Source: Pseudomonadota bacterium
Lineage (GTDB): Bacteria > Pseudomonadota > Gammaproteobacteria > Burkholderiales > Rhodocyclaceae
Length of the DNA: 64,000 nucleotides
Assembly: GCA_018241665.1 (NCBI GenBank)
Contig: JAFEDK010000027.1
Location: 1-64,000 of the forward strand
Direction: 5' to 3'
Part shown: piece after piece, positions 10,802 through 20,971 of the stretch
Position numbering within the stretch: the stretch's first letter is position 1
Layout of the letters: every line of letters starts with the position of its first letter
The notes under the pieces: model-generated
Told to the model about the DNA's origin: nothing
The model's input: the letters and a program-made list of their open reading frames with translations, nothing else
Databases searched by the model: none
Translations under genes and position numbers: made by a program

Positions 10802-13150
10802 TCACTGCCCGTGCCAATAACGGGGAAAAGCCTCCCGGGCAGATCCGACCCGGACCTCCCCCTCCTCCAGCCGGACCATGATTGCCCCGCTGGCGTCGGT
10901 CCGCAGCAGACTGGCGCCACTGGCAACCCAGCGCGCCCATACGTCCGGGTTCGGATGGCGGAAACGGTTCCGATAACCCACCGGAAAGATTACCCAGCGT
11001 GGCGCTGTTGCCGCGACGAAGGCCGGCGTAGACGAAGTCCGGCTGCCATGATGGGGCGCCACCACCACGTCGCTGACCAGCGCTGCCCCAGCCCACTCAA
11101 GCAGGCGAGCCTCCGAAACGGCCTCGATATCGGAGCTCAGCAACACACGCCGACCGCCGGCCTCCACCTGCAAGACGCAGGACACGTCATTGCTCTTGCC
11201 CCGTCCCGCGCTACTGCCGGCAGCCGGGTGCAACACTACGAAGCGCACACCGTCCCAGTCCCAGCTCTGTCCCGCGGCACAGGGCTGCCCTCGATTGCCC
11301 GCGATCAGGCGTACCGGATGATTCTCCGGCAGAGAGGCCAGTACGGATTCCACTGGAATCCCCGCCAGCAAGGCTTCCGCGCCTCCCGCGTGATCGTTGT
11401 CCTGATGAGTGACCACCAGGGTATCGAGGCGACGCACGCCAAGCGCCCGCAGATAGGGCAGCAGGATCCGCTCACCGCTGTTGGCATCGGCGGAAAAGGC
11501 CGGGCCGGTATCGAAGATCAGGTCCCGACTGGCCGTCTGCACATGCACGGCCAGCCCCTGGCCCACATCCAGCACGGTCACCCACGCCTCGCCCTGATGT
11601 GGCCGTGGCGGCACCCAGAACACCAGCGGAAGCAGCATCGCCCACCCAACCCACCGGGCCGGCGTTCCACGGGGCAGCAACGCCCACAGACAGCCAACGG
11701 TAGCCAACACGGCCACTCCCGGCGGTGGTGCCGCCTGCTGCCACTGGGCCATCGGCAGCGCGGCCAGCCATTCGATCGGCACCATCGTTGCCGCCAGCAC
11801 CCAATGGGCGATGTCAGCCAGCATCTGCACCGGAAAGACCGCGTAGGCGACGGCGAGGGGCGTCACGACGAAACTGATCAACGGAATGGCAACAGTATTG
11901 GCGGCGGGCGATACCAGCGAGAACTGCTGGAACAGCACGAGCAACGCCGGCACGAGCCCCAGGGTCACGGCCCACTGGGCTCGCCAGGCCTCGTGCAGCC
12001 AGCCTCCGGCATGCAGACGTCCGCTACCGACCAGAAGGAGCACGGCAACAGCCCCAAAAGAAAGCCAGAAGCCGGCGGCGAGGATTGCCCATGGATCCAT
12101 CAGCAGCACGACCAGCAAGGCACTGGCCAACACCCGGCTCGGCGCTGTCTCCCTGCGCAGGATGAGGGCCAGCGCCACGCAGCCGAGCATGAACAGGGTA
12201 CGTTGGGCCGGCACCCCCCACCCGGCCAACAGACAATACCCGAAGGCTGCCAGGAACCCGGCCACCACACCGGCCTGTTGAGCGGGCCAGCGCAAAGCCA
12301 GCCACGGGCTGCGCCGCCATAGCCAACCGAGCCCCGCTGCAGCCAGGGCTGCCATCATCGTGACGTGCATGCCGCTGATGGCCACGAGGTGTGCAATGCC
12401 GGAGCGGGCAAAAATCTGCCACTGCTCCTGACTGATGGCGCGCTGGTCTCCTATCGCCAACGCCACCAGCACGCCCCTGTAGGTGCCATCAGGCAGAGCC
12501 TGCTGGAAGCGCCCCCGGACCGTCTCCCGAGCTCGCTCGGCCAGATTCATGATGTCCGGCACGAAAGCATCCAGACGCCGGTTCGCCCTGCTTGGGCGGA
12601 CATAACCGGTAGCCCGCACCCCTTGCTCGAGCAACCAGCCTTCGTAATCGAAACCGTGAGGATTCACGTTGCCATGGGGGCGCTTGAGACGCACCGTGAG
12701 TTGCCATCGCTCCCCCGCATGCACCTCAGGCAAGACATGCCATTCGTCCTCCCGGAAGCCCTTGTACCAGGCCAAGGACAACATCCGTGGCACACCTTGC
12801 GGGCTCTCCTCGACCCGGAACACGAAGCGCAGGCCCCGCTCGAAATCCTGCGGCAGGCCGGCAACGATACCCGTCACCACCACATCCTGCCCCTCAAGGG
12901 CCGTCGGCAGCGCGTCGGCAAGTCGCTCATGTGCCCGCCAGGTGGCGAACCCCCAGCCCAGGGATGCCGCCAACAGCAACAGCAGCCCTTTCACCACCAG
13001 CCAGTGCCAACGCCCCGAAACCACGGGCAGCAGGGCCAAGCCGAGAAGTGCCGTGGCCATCAATGCGGCAGCGTGGGGCGGCGACAGCAGCATCGCCGCC
13101 ATCTGACACCCCCAGACCCCCACCGAAAATCCCATTGCCATAACTCGCAT
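10802..13150 (-). CDS. comEC: DNA internalisation/competence protein ComEC/Rec2
   Basis: Inner-membrane channel for single-stranded DNA during natural transformation. A DUF4131-like N-terminal hydrophobic and OB-like region is followed by the ComEC/Rec2 core of about eight helices (about residues 220-500). A C-terminal metallo-beta-lactamase-like domain carries DVGQGLAVHVQT, THQDNDHAGG (HxDxDH metal motif) and APHHGS. The length (about 780) is normal. The frame could begin at a TTG at 13186; the first ATG is at 13150 and another lies at 13141, none with a clear ribosome site. Other competence or pilus genes are not in the window. Confidence 0.9.
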   Translation of the reverse strand: MRVMAMGFSVGVWGCQMAAMLLSPPHAAALMATALLGLALLPVVSGRWHWLVVKGLLLLLAASLGWGFATWRAHERLADALPTALEGQDVVVTGIVAGLPQDFERGLRFVFRVEESPQGVPRMLSLAWYKGFREDEWHVLPEVHAGERWQLTVRLKRPHGNVNPHGFDYEGWLLEQGVRATGYVRPSRANRRLDAFVPDIMNLAERARETVRGRFQQALPDGTYRGVLVALAIGDQRAISQEQWQIFARSGIAHLVAISGMHVTMMAALAAAGLGWLWRRSPWLALRWPAQQAGVVAGFLAAFGYCLLAGWGVPAQRTLFMLGCVALALILRRETAPSRVLASALLVVLLMDPWAILAAGFWLSFGAVAVLLLVGSGRLHAGGWLHEAWRAQWAVTLGLVPALLVLFQQFSLVSPAANTVAIPLISFVVTPLAVAYAVFPVQMLADIAHWVLAATMVPIEWLAALPMAQWQQAAPPPGVAVLATVGCLWALLPRGTPARWVGWAMLLPLVFWVPPRPHQGEAWVTVLDVGQGLAVHVQTASRDLIFDTGPAFSADANSGERILLPYLRALGVRRLDTLVVTHQDNDHAGGAEALLAGIPVESVLASLPENHPVRLIAGNRGQPCAAGQSWDWDGVRFVVLHPAAGSSAGRGKSNDVSCVLQVEAGGRRVLLSSDIEAVSEARLLEWAGAALVSDVVVAPHHGSRTSSTPAFVAATAPRWVIFPVGYRNRFRHPNPDVWARWVASGASLLRTDASGAIMVRLEEGEVRVGSAREAFPRYWHGQ

Positions 13151-13253
13151 GACCGGCAATTTAGCGGGAAGCGCGGCAAACACCAAGAACCCGGCAGTCG
13201 GTTAGAATTCCCGCCGGAGGAGATGGGCCTGGCCCACGACACACAAAAAGAAC

Positions 13254-13793
13254 ATGCGACGACTGCTGAAGCGCCACTTGCCGGACCACGCGTCGCTGGC
13301 CGCCAATCGCTGGCTCGCGCCATTTGGCTCAACGCTGTTCCACCCGCGTCTGTGGCATCTCAACCGCCACTCGGTCGCCGGCGCGATTGCGGTAGGGCTG
13401 TTCTGTGGCTTGATCCCTGGGCCGTTCCAGATGCTCGGCGCCGCGATCTGCTGCCTTCTGTTCAGGGTCAATCTACCGCTGGCCCTTTTCACCACGCTGT
13501 ACACCAACCCCTTCACGATCGTACCGATCTACATCCTCGCCTTCTCACTTGGCGAATGGGCACTCGGCACCGACTCGGGTCCCTTCACCCAGCCGCCCGA
13601 ATGGGGCTCCGCTGGCTTCGCCGCCTGGCTGGGTGAGCTCACCCACTGGATCATCGGCCTCGGCCAACCACTAGCAATCGGCCTCATCATACTGGCCTTC
13701 GCCCTGGCATTTTCCGGCTACCTGCTGACCCGTCTGGCATGGCGGATCTACCTGACCCACCACTGGCACCGCCGACATTCGCGCAAACCATGA
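13254..13793 (+). CDS. DUF2062 domain membrane protein
   Basis: Small inner-membrane protein of 179 residues with the DUF2062 signature: a basic N-terminus [10 protein letters not shown], a [18 protein letters not shown] segment, GPFQMLGA, and [13 protein letters not shown]. Three or four hydrophobic helices are seen. The family's function is unknown. It is divergent from comEC and overlaps the downstream channel gene by four bases (ATGA), indicating translational coupling. The only upstream Shine-Dalgarno-like sequence is too far away, leaving the A-rich stretch before the ATG. Confidence 0.82.
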   Translation: MRRLLKRHLPDHASLAANRWLAPFGSTLFHPRLWHLNRHSVAGAIAVGLFCGLIPGPFQMLGAAICCLLFRVNLPLALFTTLYTNPFTIVPIYILAFSLGEWALGTDSGPFTQPPEWGSAGFAAWLGELTHWIIGLGQPLAIGLIILAFALAFSGYLLTRLAWRIYLTHHWHRRHSRKP

Positions 13794-14896
13794 AGATCGC
13801 TACCGTTCTGGCGCTACTGAGACGACTGCGCCAGCACCTCCACCTGCGCCGCCGGCACCACCCAAAGAAGGCATCGACACGGGCCAGCCAGTTACCGCGC
13901 ATTCTGCTTCGCATCTACTATGCTGCCGGCGCGCTGCTCGGGCTCATCGTTGTCGGCACCATCGGCTTTTACGGGATGGGTGGTGACAAGGCCAATCTCT
14001 CCGACGCGATCTACATGACCTTGATCACAGTCACAACGGTCGGCTACGGGGAGGTCGTGCCGATCCACGGTTTCGGAGAACGGCTCTTTGCCGGCCTGAT
14101 CGCGCTGGCGGGCTTCGGCGCAGTCACCTTTCTATTCACCAGCCTGACGGTCTTTTTCCTCGAGAGCGATCTCGACTACACCCTGCGGAGGCGACGCATG
14201 GAAAAGCAGGTCCACAAACTGCACCAACACTTCATCATTTGCGGCTTTGGTCGCGTCGGCCGCAACGTGGCCAACGAACTGACGACAACCCACCGCCACT
14301 TCGTCGCCATCGACGCCGACGAAGCCGCGCTGGAAACCCAGCGCGAACGACTGCCCGGGCTGGTGTATCTGGGGGGAGATGCATCCGACGACGACCTGCT
14401 GCTGGCCGCCGGGATCAAGGAGGCGCGCGGTCTGTTTGCGGTGACCGGCGATGACAGCCGCAATCTGATGATCGTGTTCACCGCCAAGCAGCTCAATCCG
14501 GGCATCCGCATCGTGGCCCGCTGCCATGAAGTGCGCAACACCGAGAAGCTGCGCAAGGCCGGCGCAGACAGCGTGATCTCGCCGGACTTCACTGGCGGGA
14601 TGCGGATCGCGTCCAGCATGATCCGGCCCCACGTGGTGTCCTTCCTGGACGAAATGCTGCGCTCCGAACACAAGCTGCGTCTCGAGGAGGTCGAAGTACC
14701 GGGGCAGTTCCAACCCCGCGCCCTCGAAACGCTGCGTCTGCGCAGCCCGAATTACGTTCTGCTCGCTGTGCGCAACGACACCGACTTCGTCTTCAATCCG
14801 CCCAAGGACTTCATGCTTGAGCCAGGGCAATACGTGATCGCGATGGCATCACCCCTGGGACGTCAGGAGCTGGAAGGCGCGTTGCTGCCGGAATGA
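13790..14896 (+). CDS. Two-helix potassium channel with RCK (TrkA-N) domain
   Basis: Ligand-gated K+ channel subunit of about 368 residues. TM1 spans about residues 37-58. The pore loop contains the selectivity filter TVGYGEVVP, and TM2 follows at about 95-120. The cytoplasmic RCK domain starts with the Rossmann motif GFGRVGRN near residue 145, with an acidic VAIDAD strand end, and an RCK_C-like region closes the protein. Four subunits are expected to form the pore. The ATG at 13790 overlaps the stop of the DUF2062 gene and is preferred over an upstream in-frame start at 13739. Confidence 0.9.
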   Translation: MKIATVLALLRRLRQHLHLRRRHHPKKASTRASQLPRILLRIYYAAGALLGLIVVGTIGFYGMGGDKANLSDAIYMTLITVTTVGYGEVVPIHGFGERLFAGLIALAGFGAVTFLFTSLTVFFLESDLDYTLRRRRMEKQVHKLHQHFIICGFGRVGRNVANELTTTHRHFVAIDADEAALETQRERLPGLVYLGGDASDDDLLLAAGIKEARGLFAVTGDDSRNLMIVFTAKQLNPGIRIVARCHEVRNTEKLRKAGADSVISPDFTGGMRIASSMIRPHVVSFLDEMLRSEHKLRLEEVEVPGQFQPRALETLRLRSPNYVLLAVRNDTDFVFNPPKDFMLEPGQYVIAMASPLGRQELEGALLPE

Positions 14897-14906
14897 AACA
14901 GTGGCA

Positions 14907-14934
14907 GCAAGGTGGACGCGAGCGCCCACCTTGC
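14907..14934. terminator. Stem-loop between convergent genes
   Basis: Nine-bp inverted repeat GCAAGGTGG / CCACCTTGC around a 10-base loop, between the convergent ends of the potassium channel and chemoreceptor genes. Placement suggests a shared terminator; there is no strong T tract. Confidence 0.5.
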
Positions 14935-14948
14935 AATGCGACCCTGCC

Positions 14949-16970
14949 TCAGATGTGGAAGTGGGAAACCTCGGCGCGCAGTTGCTGGGCGAGGTTCTCG
15001 AGCCGGTGAGCGGTATTCGCGGTCTCCCGGACAGCGGCCGAATTCTGCTCTGCCATCTGGGCAATCTGCTCCACGTTGCGTGCAATATCCGTACTCGCCG
15101 CCCCCTGCTCCCGCAGGGCCGACGAGATGTCCGTCACTGCCGCGACGACCTGGCTTGCGCCAGCCCGGATCTGATCCATCGATGCGCCGGCCTGGCCGGC
15201 AAGCTCCACGCCCTCCTGCACGCGGGTAACCCCGCCCTGCATCGTTTCCACGGCACGGCTGGTGCCATGCTGGATGGCAGCGACCATGCCGGTGATCTCG
15301 TCGGTGGCCTTTGCCGTACGCTCCGCCAGCTTGCGCACCTCGTCGGCCACCACAGCAAAGCCCCGACCGGTCTCGCCGGCGCGCGCCGCCTCGATGGCCG
15401 CATTCAGCGCCAGCAGGTTGGTCTGGTCGGCAATTTCCTTGATCGAATTGACGATGGCGGAAATCTTCGCGGACTGGTCGCCCAGATCCTGGATCACATC
15501 CGCCGACTCCCTCACTGATACGGAGATGCGCTCCATCTCCGAAACCGTCTTCGCCACCACCGCGCCGCCTTCGATCGAAAGACGCCCCGACTCAGCCGAA
15601 ATACCTTCCGCCGACGACGCGCTGCTGGCAATTTCCTCGATACCGACCGTCATCTCCTCGACCGCTGCCGCCATGTTGGAGGCCGCCGCACTCTGCTGGT
15701 CGGAGCCGTTCGACACCTGCGATGCGGAGCTCGCCAGGGAAACCGCCGAGGCAGCCACGTCGTTGGCACCGCGCTGGACCTTGGTGATCACATCGGAGAA
15801 GGCCTGGGCCATTTCATTGAACTGGTCCGCCACCAGGTGCAGCTCGTCGCGGGCCGACAGGACAATACGCTCGCGCAAATTGCCGGACGCCAGTTCCTTG
15901 GCTCCGGCCCGCAGCTCGCTCACCGACTGCATCACCGACAGGCAAAAGGCGATAGACAGATAAAGCAGGACCAGCAGGGATGCACACGACAGCACCGCCG
16001 CCAGCATGAACTCCCGCTCCGACTCGGCCAGGCGGGCGACGAGCAGGCCGTGCGCCTCGGGGATGAGCTCCTGGTACGTCTTGGCGAACACCATGTCGAT
16101 GCTCTTGGTGACCATGTCGAAATAAGCCGGCGCCGCCATCTCAAAATCGCCCTTGAGCAGGTGATTCTGCAGTTGGTCGATCACATTCGAGGTGCCGGCA
16201 TTGAAATCCCGGCCAAGGGCTTCCAGTGTTCCCTTGATACGGGGGTTGGCGACCGCCGCGCGTTCAAAGTTCTCGTTCAGGTCGGTCACGGCCATGTTCA
16301 GCTCACCCAACTGGGAGCTGATGTCGAAGCGCCGCTGCTCGTCGACGCTCTTCGCAGCCAGCGCTCCGGTACCCAGCGCACGCAGGCGGCCGAGACGCTC
16401 GGATACGTCCGGAACACGCCGCAGCATGTTATCGACCAGATAATAGGTGTCCGGCGACGGGTCGAGTGCAAGATTGGCATCGTCGCCCAGATCATGCAGG
16501 GTCAGCACGGTCTTGCGGATCGCCGCCGTATGCGCCTGCAGGTTCTCCCGTGGCGGCATTTGCAGGCCACCGCCGCGAATCGTCTCCCAGCCCGCCTTCA
16601 CCTCCGCCCAGCGCTTGCTCGCCGTGGGAGCCACATCCGCCGCCAGCACGCTTTCCGCGGCAGCCACCGCAGCCACAACCTCCTCGGTCTTCTTCTGAAG
16701 GCGCGGCCGCAACTCCTCGTTACCGTTCAGCACACCGGACGACAAGCCCCGGTGCTGCTGCATCAGTTCGATCACCTTGAGCACCCGCGGCACGCCGTCC
16801 ATCGCGCTCAGTTCCTTTTTGGTGAAGACGATGTCGGCGCGCAGGGAGATGGTCAGCTGAACCAGCAGGAAGCCGACTACCACGAAGGCAATCAGACCCA
16901 GGAGCGTAAACTTGGCCGGATAGCGCATGCGATTGAGCATGCCCACGGCTGGCGAAAAAATGACCTTCAT
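14949..16970 (-). CDS. Methyl-accepting chemotaxis protein
   Basis: Transmembrane chemoreceptor of 673 residues. TM1 is at about residues 18-40. The long, mostly helical periplasmic domain (about 45-318) includes QQHRGLSSG, reminiscent of NIT/4HB sensors. TM2 is at about 320-345, followed by HAMP (about 345-400) and the cytoplasmic signalling hairpin. The hairpin tip reads [21 protein letters not shown]. No C-terminal CheR-tethering pentapeptide is present. The start at 16970 is supported by AGGAG five bases upstream; the upstream in-frame codons are not used. No che genes are nearby. The ligand is unknown; the NIT resemblance is only suggestive. Confidence 0.9.
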   Translation of the reverse strand: MKVIFSPAVGMLNRMRYPAKFTLLGLIAFVVVGFLLVQLTISLRADIVFTKKELSAMDGVPRVLKVIELMQQHRGLSSGVLNGNEELRPRLQKKTEEVVAAVAAAESVLAADVAPTASKRWAEVKAGWETIRGGGLQMPPRENLQAHTAAIRKTVLTLHDLGDDANLALDPSPDTYYLVDNMLRRVPDVSERLGRLRALGTGALAAKSVDEQRRFDISSQLGELNMAVTDLNENFERAAVANPRIKGTLEALGRDFNAGTSNVIDQLQNHLLKGDFEMAAPAYFDMVTKSIDMVFAKTYQELIPEAHGLLVARLAESEREFMLAAVLSCASLLVLLYLSIAFCLSVMQSVSELRAGAKELASGNLRERIVLSARDELHLVADQFNEMAQAFSDVITKVQRGANDVAASAVSLASSASQVSNGSDQQSAAASNMAAAVEEMTVGIEEIASSASSAEGISAESGRLSIEGGAVVAKTVSEMERISVSVRESADVIQDLGDQSAKISAIVNSIKEIADQTNLLALNAAIEAARAGETGRGFAVVADEVRKLAERTAKATDEITGMVAAIQHGTSRAVETMQGGVTRVQEGVELAGQAGASMDQIRAGASQVVAAVTDISSALREQGAASTDIARNVEQIAQMAEQNSAAVRETANTAHRLENLAQQLRAEVSHFHI

Positions 16971-17174
16971 GCTGACTCCTAGATAATCTGGTTGGCGGCA
17001 AGCGCGCCAGCCCACCCTATATCGGCTGGAACCCTGCCCCGCTTGAGGCCCAGGGTCAGAGATAGTGATATGGCTTATTCAGTCTAGAAAAGACTCGGCC
17101 AGATTGAAGCCCGATTCGAGCACCCGCCGCCGCAGACTGCGCTGACGAGCCCGCTTGCCGGGCCCCGGCGCACC

Positions 17175-17873
17175 TCAGTCCGCCGCGCCCAGCACACCGT
17201 CGCGCAACTGCAGTACCCGGCTGGCCCTGCCAGCCAGCTGCGAGTCATGGGTGACGATGACGAAACTGGTGCCCTGCTCCTGGGCCAGTTCAAGCATCAG
17301 GCCGAAAACCTTCTCCGCCGTCTGGCGGTCGAGGTTGCCCGTCGGCTCGTCGGCCAGTACGCAGGCCGGCCTTGTCACCAGCGCCCGTGCGATGGCGGCC
17401 CGCTGGCGTTCGCCGCCCGACAGCTCGCCTGGAGTGTGCTCGAGGCGATGCCCCAGCCCGACTGCCTTCAGCGTCTCGGTCGCCTGCGCCATGGCCTCTT
17501 CCCTTTCCATCCGTCGCACGAACAAGGGCATGGCAACGTTCTCCACCGCCGAGAACTCGGCCAGCAGATGGTGGAACTGGTACACGAAGCCAAGGGACTG
17601 GTTGCGCAGCCGCCCGCGCTCCGCATCGGAAATGGCCGAGAAATCCCGGCCAAGCAGACGCACCTCGCCCGCCGACGGCACATCCAGTCCGCCGAGCAGA
17701 TGCAGCAAGGTGCTCTTTCCCGAGCCCGACGAGCCGACGATGGCCAGGCGCTCCCCGCGCTCGACCGACAGCGTCACGTCCCGCAGCACCTCCAGCGCAT
17801 CCGCCCCTTCGCGGAAGGACTTGGACAGCCCCTTGCATTCCAGCACCGTGCGCGGCTTGGTCGGGTCATTCAT
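17175..17873 (-). CDS. lolD: Lipoprotein-releasing system ATP-binding protein LolD
   Basis: ATPase that powers extraction of outer-membrane lipoproteins from the inner membrane. The 232-residue ABC domain shows Walker [10 protein letters not shown], a Q-loop region [14 protein letters not shown] typical of LolD, the signature LSGGERQR, and Walker [12 protein letters not shown] with the following H-loop VTHDSQLA. The start at 17873 overlaps the end of lolC by eight bases, so translation is coupled. Only one LolC/E-type permease gene accompanies it. Confidence 0.93.
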   Translation of the reverse strand: MNDPTKPRTVLECKGLSKSFREGADALEVLRDVTLSVERGERLAIVGSSGSGKSTLLHLLGGLDVPSAGEVRLLGRDFSAISDAERGRLRNQSLGFVYQFHHLLAEFSAVENVAMPLFVRRMEREEAMAQATETLKAVGLGHRLEHTPGELSGGERQRAAIARALVTRPACVLADEPTGNLDRQTAEKVFGLMLELAQEQGTSFVIVTHDSQLAGRASRVLQLRDGVLGAAD

Positions 17874-19119
17874 AGCGCAGGGCCTCCGCGGGATTGAGGC
17901 GCGATGCACGCCAGCTCGGGTAGAGGGTCGCCACCAGCGTCAGCACGAAGGACACCACGGTGATCGCGATCACGTCCGACCACAGCAGTTCGGACGGCAG
18001 GTCGGAGATGTAATACACGTCCTTGGCCAGGAACTGGATGCCGAAGGCCCGTTCGATGGCCGGCACCACCACATCGATGTTGAGCGCCAGGCTGACCCCA
18101 CCGATCACGCCGATGGCCAGCCCGATGAAGCCGATCAGCGCCCCCTGGATCACGAAGATGCTCATGATCGAGCCCGGACTCGCCCCCAGCGTGCGTAGGA
18201 TGGCAATGTCGGCCTGCTTGTCCTGGACCGCCATCACCAGCGTGGACACGATGTTGAAGGCCGCCACCGCGACGATCAGCAGAAGAATGATAAACATCAC
18301 GTTCTTCTCGATCTGCACCGCGCGGAAGAAGTTGGCGTGGCTGCGGGTCCAGTCGGACACCAGCAGATCCGCGTCCACGTACTTGACCAGTTCCCGCGCC
18401 ACCCGCGGCGCCTCGAAGAGGTCGTCGATCTTAAGGCGCACGCCGGACACCCGGTCGTCCATGCGGTAGAGGGTCTGGGCGTCCTGCAGATGGGTCAGGG
18501 CCAGGCTCGAGTCATACTCGTACATGCCCACCTCGAAGATCCCCACCACCCGGAACTGCTTCAGGCGCGGCAGGATCGCCGCTGGTGTGACAAGCCCCTG
18601 CGGCGCAATCAGCGTCACCTTGTCACCGACCGACACCCGCAGTGCCCGTGCCAGATCGGCCCCGAGCACGATACCGAAGCCTCCCGGCTGCAAGTCGTCG
18701 AGCCGCCCGGCGCGCATGTGCTGCGCAAAATCGGCCACTTTGTCTTCGGCGTCCGGCAATACCCCGCGGACCAGCGTGCCCTGCACGGTCTGGTCGAAGG
18801 ACAGCATGCCCTGGGCCTGCACGAAGGGCGCAGCCGCCTTGACCCGCGGATGCTTGGTCGCCTCGTCGGCAACCCGCTGCCAGCTGGCCAGCTCACCGTC
18901 GAAACCCGTCACCTGCACATGAGATGCAACGCCCAGGATGCGTGTGCGCAGCTCACGCTGAAAACCATTCATCACCGACAGCACGACGATGAGCGCCGCC
19001 ACCCCGAGGGCGATGCCCAGCATGGAGACCAGAGAAATAAAGGAAATGAAACGATTGCGGCCCTGCGCACGCCGTTTGGATCGGGTATAGCGCAGGCCGA
19101 CGAGGAATTCGTAAGACAT
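17866..19119 (-). CDS. lolC: Lipoprotein-releasing system permease (LolC/LolE family)
   Basis: Inner-membrane subunit of the LolCDE-type transporter, 417 residues. One N-terminal helix (about 22-48, after the typical [17 protein letters not shown]), a large periplasmic MacB-type domain (about 50-260), and an FtsX domain with three C-terminal helices are seen. The ATG at 19119 gives the family-like N-terminus; upstream codons up to a TTG at 19131 are possible. No second permease gene is adjacent. The complex may therefore use two copies of this subunit (a LolF-like arrangement) or a LolE encoded elsewhere; this is inference. Confidence 0.9.
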   Translation of the reverse strand: MSYEFLVGLRYTRSKRRAQGRNRFISFISLVSMLGIALGVAALIVVLSVMNGFQRELRTRILGVASHVQVTGFDGELASWQRVADEATKHPRVKAAAPFVQAQGMLSFDQTVQGTLVRGVLPDAEDKVADFAQHMRAGRLDDLQPGGFGIVLGADLARALRVSVGDKVTLIAPQGLVTPAAILPRLKQFRVVGIFEVGMYEYDSSLALTHLQDAQTLYRMDDRVSGVRLKIDDLFEAPRVARELVKYVDADLLVSDWTRSHANFFRAVQIEKNVMFIILLLIVAVAAFNIVSTLVMAVQDKQADIAILRTLGASPGSIMSIFVIQGALIGFIGLAIGVIGGVSLALNIDVVVPAIERAFGIQFLAKDVYYISDLPSELLWSDVIAITVVSFVLTLVATLYPSWRASRLNPAEALRYE

Positions 19120-19281
19120 CAGGATGGGCAACCGGCAACACCGGATAGCGGATCAGGGCCGCATTGTGCCGGAGTTGGCCGGCGCTGGGTATCCCGGATG
19201 GGGCGTGAGACTTATCTCCTTACATTTGTCATCCCCTCGAGCCGATAATCCGGCCACCCGGGCCTTACCCTCGTCGCGACC

Positions 19282-20874
19282 ATGCATGCTCCCCGTCTTG
19301 CCGTCCTGTCAGCCTCAGCCTGCCTGCTCCTGTCCGCCCTCCCGGGGCATGCGCAGAATGCGCAGCTGATCCGGCAGGAAGCGCTGCGTGCGCAGCCCTC
19401 CGTCATCGCGCAGAACATCATGGAGGTGGCCCGCCGTTCCGAAGTACGCATGCTCGAGAGCCGGCACGGATGGACCCGCATCGAGGCCGCTGGCGGACGC
19501 ACCGGCTGGGTGCCGGACACCAGCCTGGACCGCAACCCGAATCCGCCGCCCGCCAGCGCCCAACTGCCCTTTCCACCGTCTGCCGCAGGCAGAACGCCCA
19601 GCGCCCAGCCCCGGGCAAGCCGACACGCGCTGATTCTCACCGCCGGCACGCTGTCGTCGACGCCGGCCAGCAGTGCCGCAGACGCCGGACTCGGCACCGC
19701 CATCGCCCGCCTCAGCGGTGTGCCCGACGCCAACATCCGTCATCGCAGCAATGCTGATCTGGGCATGGAAGGACTGCGCCAGTCCTTAGCCGAACTCGAC
19801 GCCCGCATGGGCGACGGCGACCAGGCCCTCATCTATCTGTCCGCAACGGGAATACACCGGCAGGAGCGCGGGCGATGCGTCGAAGCGATCCTGACCCAGG
19901 GCGGCGAAGCCTTCACGCTGGATGAAATGGCCCGCCACCTGAGGCAGCTCGCCGCCAGGGCCGACAAGGTGTACCTGATCCTCGATGCAGGACGCGGCGA
20001 CGGCTCCGTCGGATCCGCGGCCATCTCGTCGCGCTTTGCTCCACAATTCTCCGACCCGAGCTGCAAGACGGCCCCGCCTGCCGCCGAATTCTCCCGCCTG
20101 CCGCCGAACATACTCGTACTGACGGCCAGTCGCCCCAACGAGAATGCGGGGGATACGCCCGCCGGTGGTCTTTTCAGCACGGTGCTGCACGCCTGCCTGT
20201 CCGGCAACCCGGCGCCCGACAGCCCCTCGGGGCTGCCGACAGGCGAAGCCCTGGCCACCTGCAGCCGTCAGCTCATCGCCACGAGCGCCGGCACCCAGCA
20301 TCCGGGCCTGGCAGGCAATGACGAACTGGTGCTTGCACTGCCAAGCGTGGCCAAACCAGCCCACGACGCCCGCCTGGTCCTGCGCGCGATCCACGCCCAG
20401 CGCGACCAGCGACGGCATATCGAACTGGCCCTGCTGTCCGCGGCCACCCCCGGCATGCATCGCCTGCGCGTCACCAGCAGTACGCCGGGCTATATTTATG
20501 TCCTGTCCGCAGCGCCCGGCAGCCGGGACTTTCGCCTGCTCTATCCCACTCCGGACGGCCAGCAGGCACCACTCCCGCGCACCGCCGAGCTGGAGATACC
20601 ACTTTCAGGCGAGACGAGGCAGGACACCGAATGGCTGGTCCTCGTCAGCGATGCGGCCCGCCATCCCCGACGGGCCGGCTTCACGAGCGACGGCCCCCAT
20701 GGACGCCTGCCCGCCGACGGCGCCGGCGTGGTCGGACTCATCCACGAATTCCTGTCCGGCGATGGCAGCCGGACCTGCCTGTTCAGCGAGACCCGCAACC
20801 TCGGACCGACCCAGGCACTGACCTGCTCATCCCGTTTCGGCGCCGCCCTTCTTGGCGCGCCCCACCCAAAATGA
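19282..20874 (+). CDS. Secreted SH3b plus degenerate caspase-like (C14) protein with DUF4384-like tail
   Basis: Predicted periplasmic protein of 530 residues. A signal peptide ends near AQA/HAQ at residues 22-25. A bacterial SH3 domain (about 38-85; RHGWTRIEAAGGRTGWVP) is followed by a proline-rich linker. A caspase-like fold covers about 113-335: ALILTAG strand, QALIYLSATG, VYLILDAGRGDG, PNILVLTASRPNE. A C-terminal beta-rich segment (about 370-500) resembles DUF4384. Where active family members have SGHG and DAC, this protein has SATG (Thr189 at the His position) and DAGR (Gly237 at the Cys position), so it is probably a pseudo-protease. A CsgG-like lipoprotein gene follows 97 bases downstream. 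The domain calls are from pattern recognition only. Confidence 0.7.
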   Translation: MHAPRLAVLSASACLLLSALPGHAQNAQLIRQEALRAQPSVIAQNIMEVARRSEVRMLESRHGWTRIEAAGGRTGWVPDTSLDRNPNPPPASAQLPFPPSAAGRTPSAQPRASRHALILTAGTLSSTPASSAADAGLGTAIARLSGVPDANIRHRSNADLGMEGLRQSLAELDARMGDGDQALIYLSATGIHRQERGRCVEAILTQGGEAFTLDEMARHLRQLAARADKVYLILDAGRGDGSVGSAAISSRFAPQFSDPSCKTAPPAAEFSRLPPNILVLTASRPNENAGDTPAGGLFSTVLHACLSGNPAPDSPSGLPTGEALATCSRQLIATSAGTQHPGLAGNDELVLALPSVAKPAHDARLVLRAIHAQRDQRRHIELALLSAATPGMHRLRVTSSTPGYIYVLSAAPGSRDFRLLYPTPDGQQAPLPRTAELEIPLSGETRQDTEWLVLVSDAARHPRRAGFTSDGPHGRLPADGAGVVGLIHEFLSGDGSRTCLFSETRNLGPTQALTCSSRFGAALLGAPHPK

Positions 20875-20971
20875 TTCTCGATAAGCCCATGCACAGTCGC
20901 TAAAATAGTCACAAGAAACGACAAAAATGTTCAGCACCTGTTCTCAACCCATCAAGACTCCAGGGGAAATC

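Noticed and set aside
9872-12322. Open frame of about 810 codons opposite the hydrolase and comEC
   Set aside because: Spans two unrelated real genes on the opposite strand and has no domain structure.
12365-13636. 423-codon plus-strand frame with a GGAGGAG-ATG at its middle, overlapping comEC and DUF2062
   Set aside because: It is antisense to comEC and out of frame with the recognisable DUF2062 gene; GGAGGAG directly abuts the ATG, leaving no spacing.
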